The notes beneath the pieces were generated by a model. That model was not told where the DNA came from. It saw only the letters and a program-made list of their open reading frames with translations, and did not search any database. Positions 56,458-60,000 of a DNA stretch of 60,000 nt are shown here, one piece after another. How positions within the stretch are numbered: position 1 is the stretch's first letter; every line of letters starts with the position of its first letter. The position numbers and the translations under genes are program-made. Source of the DNA: Cryptomeria japonica (lineage: Eukaryota > Streptophyta > Pinopsida > Cupressales > Cupressaceae); the NCBI RefSeq assembly GCF_030272615.1, contig NC_081407.1, positions 315,548,456-315,608,455 of the forward strand, written 5' to 3'.

Positions 56458-58384
56458 TTACATGAAATTGAAAATATCTGCATAGGTAACCTTCAGAGAT
56501 TGCAAGTACCCATTCTATCCTCTCATAAAATAATCTAATACATTAATTAGAGCTCTAAACATGTATGCATACACTTTGACTCCTTTGAGATCATATGGCA
56601 CATGTCTACCTACTGCATTGACTGCATCCTGCTAAGCTCCGAGCAAGGTGTCAAACCGGGGACTAATCAAACTTCTTAGTTCTCCCACTCTCCTTTTCTT
56701 TATTCAAGCCCTTTATTTTGTCAGTAAAATCCATTATTCGGGCTTCAAGGGAACTTGGAAAAACTAAAAGAGGGGTGAAAGAATGAATTATACTAGCAAG
56801 CTTCCCTTCAAAATCTCTTATTTGCTTATCAATGTCCACTGTAAATTTAGGCAAAAATAGACATGATTAAAATATTTTACCACCTTCACTTAATGCATCC
56901 TCTACACTCTTTACCACTATCTTCAAAACCTCTCTGTCATCATCAATTGCCTTCAGATAGGTTTGAAACTCCATTTCATTGAATTTGTTCAAAATCTTTG
57001 TGTCATCTTCTTTCTCTAATGATACAAATTCAGATTCTACCTTATTCAACATATCCTTAAGCTTACTAGATGGCGAATCATTTGAAATCTGCGTAATATT
57101 AGGCAAAAAAATTTCCAAAACTGCAGTGGCCAAAGATATCACCGCTTTTTCTTCTGATGCGGACTTTTGTAAGTCCTCAATGGCCTTGATCTACACAAGA
57201 GTGGCTAAGTTCAATGCTTGAAGAGGGGATAAGGTACTTAGATCTACCAAACCATGAGAAAGATCATCTTCAACTACAATCTTCTTTCCCTTATCAAGAA
57301 TAGTAACTTTGGTCATGGTTGCCAGAGCTTTATCTATTTTCTCTTCATCCTAATCCTTCACCGAATCTATGTTTTTATCCTTTTCATCCTCTTCACCTTT
57401 TTCACCAACTTTTCCAGCATCTACAGTCTTTCTCGCTTCACCTAACTCCTCTACTATCATTTGCAATTATTTCTATCTTAGGAGGATCCTGAGTAGCATC
57501 ACCAGAGTTATCCATAGCTTGATCTCCAATGGCATCAGCTAGAGTTACTAGTTCAACTGAATCAATGTGTACAATTGGTTGATCTTATTGAATTTATGTC
57601 TGCACATGAATTTCCAGAGGAGAAGTATCTTTACTTGAATGTCCTTTCGGTTAGGTGTCATTCTTCTCCAGAGTGACTTGATAGCCATTTTCTTTCAAAA
57701 TTTCCCTCAAAATGCCTACAGTGTCTTTCACTACTTCATTTACCCTTCCAATCATTATTTTATTCACTTTATGCTTGCTTTGGAAGTTTTCCTTTGCAAG
57801 TCCCAAAATGTTAGGTATTTATTCTCTAGATATTTCTAGATATATCTTTGCTAATGTAAATTATTTCAACCTTTCATCTTCTATGCTAGCGGTGTGTCGT
57901 TGGGCATCCAAGATATCATACAACTCTTTCAAAATAAGAGATGATAATTCAATCAAATCTTTACTGAAAGAATTCATATATTGTACAATTGCTTCTTCTA
58001 ATGCCATTGGTCTATGTCCTCAAAATTTTCATAATATACATAAACATTTTTGAAATTGGCATCTTTCAAATTTTAATCGATTAATTGCTGCAAATTCAAA
58101 GGAGCCACAGTTTCATATGGGCTTCCTATCTTACTAGATTTGAGTGCCTCATCAAATTCTGATTTCTTCTTGCATCCCTAACCTTTCTGGATGACTCTTC
58201 TTGAGACTTGGCTTTCTTATATGGAGGAGCATTACCAAATGTAGGCTTCTGCAATACCCTTACATATGTAGTAGTCTTATTCACTTGCCTAACCTCTTCA
58301 TCCAACTATGTGGTGCAGGAGCACCCTTCAAAGGGATCCCACCATTCTTTTTTGCTTGTGTTTTTGCTTCTCAATGAAGCCATT
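56458..58384 (-). pseudogene. Element E long reading frame, coiled-coil-like, unidentified
   Basis: From ATG 58384 (MASLRSKNTSKK) to TAA 56458-56460 a single protein of roughly 640 residues can be followed across several stops and a few frameshifts. Readable stretches include PTFGNAPPYKKAKSQEESS, MALEEAIVQYMNSFSKDLIE, LKELYDILDAQRHTASIED, IGRVNEVVKDTVGILREIL, NKVESEFVSLEKEDDTKILN and the end VYAYMFRALINVLDYFMRG. The middle is rich in Leu, Glu, Lys and Asp in a pattern that suggests long helices. I recognise no gag, no CCHC knuckle and no enzyme motif. Stops are mainly TAA or TAG at Gln-like positions. Confidence 0.6.
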
Positions 58385-58399
58385 GTATATAGAATAAGA

Positions 58400-59881
58400 G
58401 CCATGTGCTCATGGGTCCTAGTTAGGGTCCTAGTTGAGGTCTTAGGGTCATAACTCAACATTGATATTTTCTTGAAAATAGAGGGTATGTGTTCCTTTGA
58501 GGTGTTTAGGGGTCCTTCTTAGCATGTTGGCGTCCCTAGGTTTGCCCAACATGGGTCTAGGAGTCAAGAAAAGCAACATTGAGAAAGTTGCTCAAAAGTT
58601 GCATGACAACTTTTAAAAGTTGTCAAGCAACTTTTCACCATGAGGTCAAAATCTTCAATGTAGCATGGACAACCCTAATATGGGCATAAAAATTGAGGAA
58701 AAGGGACTATAAGTAATTGCAAACCCTATGTTAATGGGTTGGATGTCAGATATTGTACGACCCAAGTAAAGTGACTTGACTGTGACTGCAATTTTGTTGC
58801 CAATCGGCACAAATGGAGTAAAAGAAGAATGTTTATGGATTGATTTTCATGAAAAACTATATGGATTGTCTTGTATGGTGTGTTCACTTTCATTTTGAGT
58901 AATTAGATTAGGTTTTGGTTTGTAAGTGAGGTGTGTTTGTAAATATTTTGTAAGTTGCAATCTCTTTGTCCAGTTTTGGACTGGTTTGAATAAATGGGTT
59001 CCTAACTCCATTCCCCATTGTGGAATCACCATGAAACCATGGGGAATGAGAGTGCAGACCTTGTACTATAATGCAATGTAATTAGGGCCCTTGAAAATGC
59101 AAGGAGGCCATCTAAAGACCCACTCCTAAGCAAGACTAGACAGTGCCCGACTAGGAAGGGTCAAGTTGCAGGGGTCTTGGAGAGCAAGGAAGGTCAGAGG
59201 AGGAGGTACCCTTTGGAGGAGTTGTAGAGGGGTGAATGAAGCACCATTGGTGTGAAGGAGGAGCTTCCACCAATCCAAATAAGGTGGCAAGAACATCAAA
59301 CCTACACTATGACCTTGGCAAGCCTAAAAACCCTTAAAAACCTTAAAATCTACCTAGGGTAGTGTACGGACACTTGGAGGCCTAAAACCTAAAAAATCCT
59401 TGAGTCCTTGCCAAATTAATAGCAGGTCTTTTGGGAAGTTTCACAAGAAAGTGCATCGTTTGTGAGAGGGAGCCCTAAAGGACCGGGTAGGAGGCCTAAT
59501 TGGTCATAATCCTTGTAGCCCTATTTTGTAGGCAAAACACAAAATAGTGAAATTGGTAAGGGGTAGGAAGCTTTAAACCTCTTGGGGGCATAGGAGTGGG
59601 TGTAAAAACCATGTTTTGGACTTGACCTAACCTTGCTAAGTCCTAGGAAGGTGTGAACAAACCAAACCCTTATTAGCCTAAGGGTTGCTTGAATCTCATG
59701 AGTAGATGAGACCTTTTTAGTAGTTTTTCAACTTGTTGGTGGGTGGACTGGGCAAGGTCAGGGGATTCCACAAGTAGGGGGAGTCCTAGAGACCCTAGGG
59801 TGTGGTTAGAACACCTGGTGATCCAAGGAAAGGATCCAAGAGCATAGACTAGGCTAGTCTATCCCAAACCCCATCCCATCA
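58400..59881 (+). repeat. Element F 5' LTR (left edge approximate)
   Basis: The LTR ends with CCATCCCATCA at 59881, three bases before a perfect primer-binding site. Its start lies between 58386 and 58412, where the coding frame of Element E stops. It contains repeated GGGTCCTAGTT words (58416-58440) and a 42-bp near-perfect palindrome at 58594-58635. No gene is seen in it. Confidence 0.72.
58594..58635. repeat. 42-bp palindrome in Element F LTR
   Basis: The two 21-bp halves are reverse complements except for one position. Each half is also a hairpin by itself (AAAAGTTG arm, 5-base loop, CAACTTTT arm), so the site can fold as one long or two short stem-loops. Confidence 0.88.
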
Positions 59882-59884
59882 GAT

Positions 59885-59896
59885 TGGTATCAGAGC
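59885..59896 (+). promoter_or_regulatory. Element F primer-binding site
   Basis: TGGTATCAGAGC, a perfect initiator methionine tRNA-type site, three bases after the LTR end. Confidence 0.93.
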
Positions 59897-59960
59897 AAGT
59901 TAAAGATTTTTTGGATTGTGTATGTCTCTATATACTGGTGAATCAGTAGGGGAGAGCAGA

Positions 59961-60000
59961 ATGGTCACTAATGCAGAGCTAGCTAGGGAGGTAGAAGAGC
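59961..60000 (+). CDS. Element F gag start (partial)
   Basis: An ATG at 59961, 65 bases after the PBS, opens a frame reading MVTNAELAREVEE that runs out of the window. Position and the charged start suit a gypsy gag. The family cannot be fixed from 13 codons. Confidence 0.5.
   Translation, partial: MVTNAELAREVEE

Larger units (their letters stand above)
55089..58400 (-). mobile_element. Element E: copia-type non-autonomous element with a foreign-looking ORF
   Basis: On the minus strand the 3' end is an LTR (56226-55089) preceded by a polypurine tract identical to those of Copia-A and Copia-B. The internal part carries one long broken frame (58384-56458) without gag, protease, RT or integrase motifs. 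The 5' LTR is missing because Element F begins near 58400. Mobilisation by a related copia element is likely. Confidence 0.68.

Noticed and set aside
56979-58053. Plus-strand frames at 56979-57221, 57254-57445, 57639-57839 and 57712-58053
   Set aside because: They lie opposite the long minus-strand frame of Element E and show the composition of its reverse.
59885-59896. A tRNA gene
   Set aside because: Only the 12-base primer-binding complement is present, not a cloverleaf.

Overview
The window is a plant nuclear sequence built almost entirely of nested LTR retrotransposons. I see no intact host gene, no rRNA or tRNA gene, and no CRISPR array. Long decayed elements, very long LTRs and AT-rich non-coding DNA fit a large repeat-rich plant genome. 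A gymnosperm is my guess; the sequence does not settle it.

Layout from left to right: (1) 1-10060, the 3' part of a Ty3/gypsy element of the Tat type (Gypsy-1, +). (2) 10061-17462, a nearly complete Ty1/copia element (Copia-A, -) whose polyprotein frame is broken by only two stop codons. (3) 17463-~19328, the 3' end of a second copia element (Copia-B, +). (4) 19329-22330, an internally deleted gypsy element with gag and protease only (Gypsy-C, -). (5) 22331-33253, a gag-only element with LTRs of at least 3.5 kb (Element D, +), inserted in the 5' LTR of Gypsy-C. (6) 33254-50831, a full-length Tat-type element (Gypsy-2, +), inserted in the 3' LTR of Element D and followed by a second copy of its own leader (50832-52606). 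(7) 52607-55088, retroelement-like debris with a probable LTR. (8) 55089-~58400, a copia-type non-autonomous element with an unrecognised coiled-coil-like reading frame (Element E, -). (9) ~58400-60000, the 5' LTR, primer-binding site and first gag codons of another element (Element F, +).

The most interesting structure is in the two Tat elements. Between integrase and the 3' LTR each carries, on the opposite strand, a plant mobile domain (PMD, MAIN/MAIL-like) gene. In both copies I can read a TATA-like box, a short first exon starting ATGGC, a phase-0 GT-AG intron and a PMD exon in the same arrangement, although the two elements are strongly diverged. In Gypsy-2 one frame runs about 627 codons through the PMD, an acidic tract, a probable coiled coil and a basic tail, broken only by point stop codons.

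Other notable features are a TSR1-like host gene fragment inside the LTRs of Element D, five evenly spaced AT hairpins in the Gypsy-1 LTR, a G-patch-like segment after the Tat protease, a threefold PBS-like leader repeat, and an identical polypurine tract shared by Copia-A, Copia-B and Element E. Most stop codons across the elements fit cytosine deamination of CGA, CAG, CAA or TGG codons, as expected for old methylated elements.
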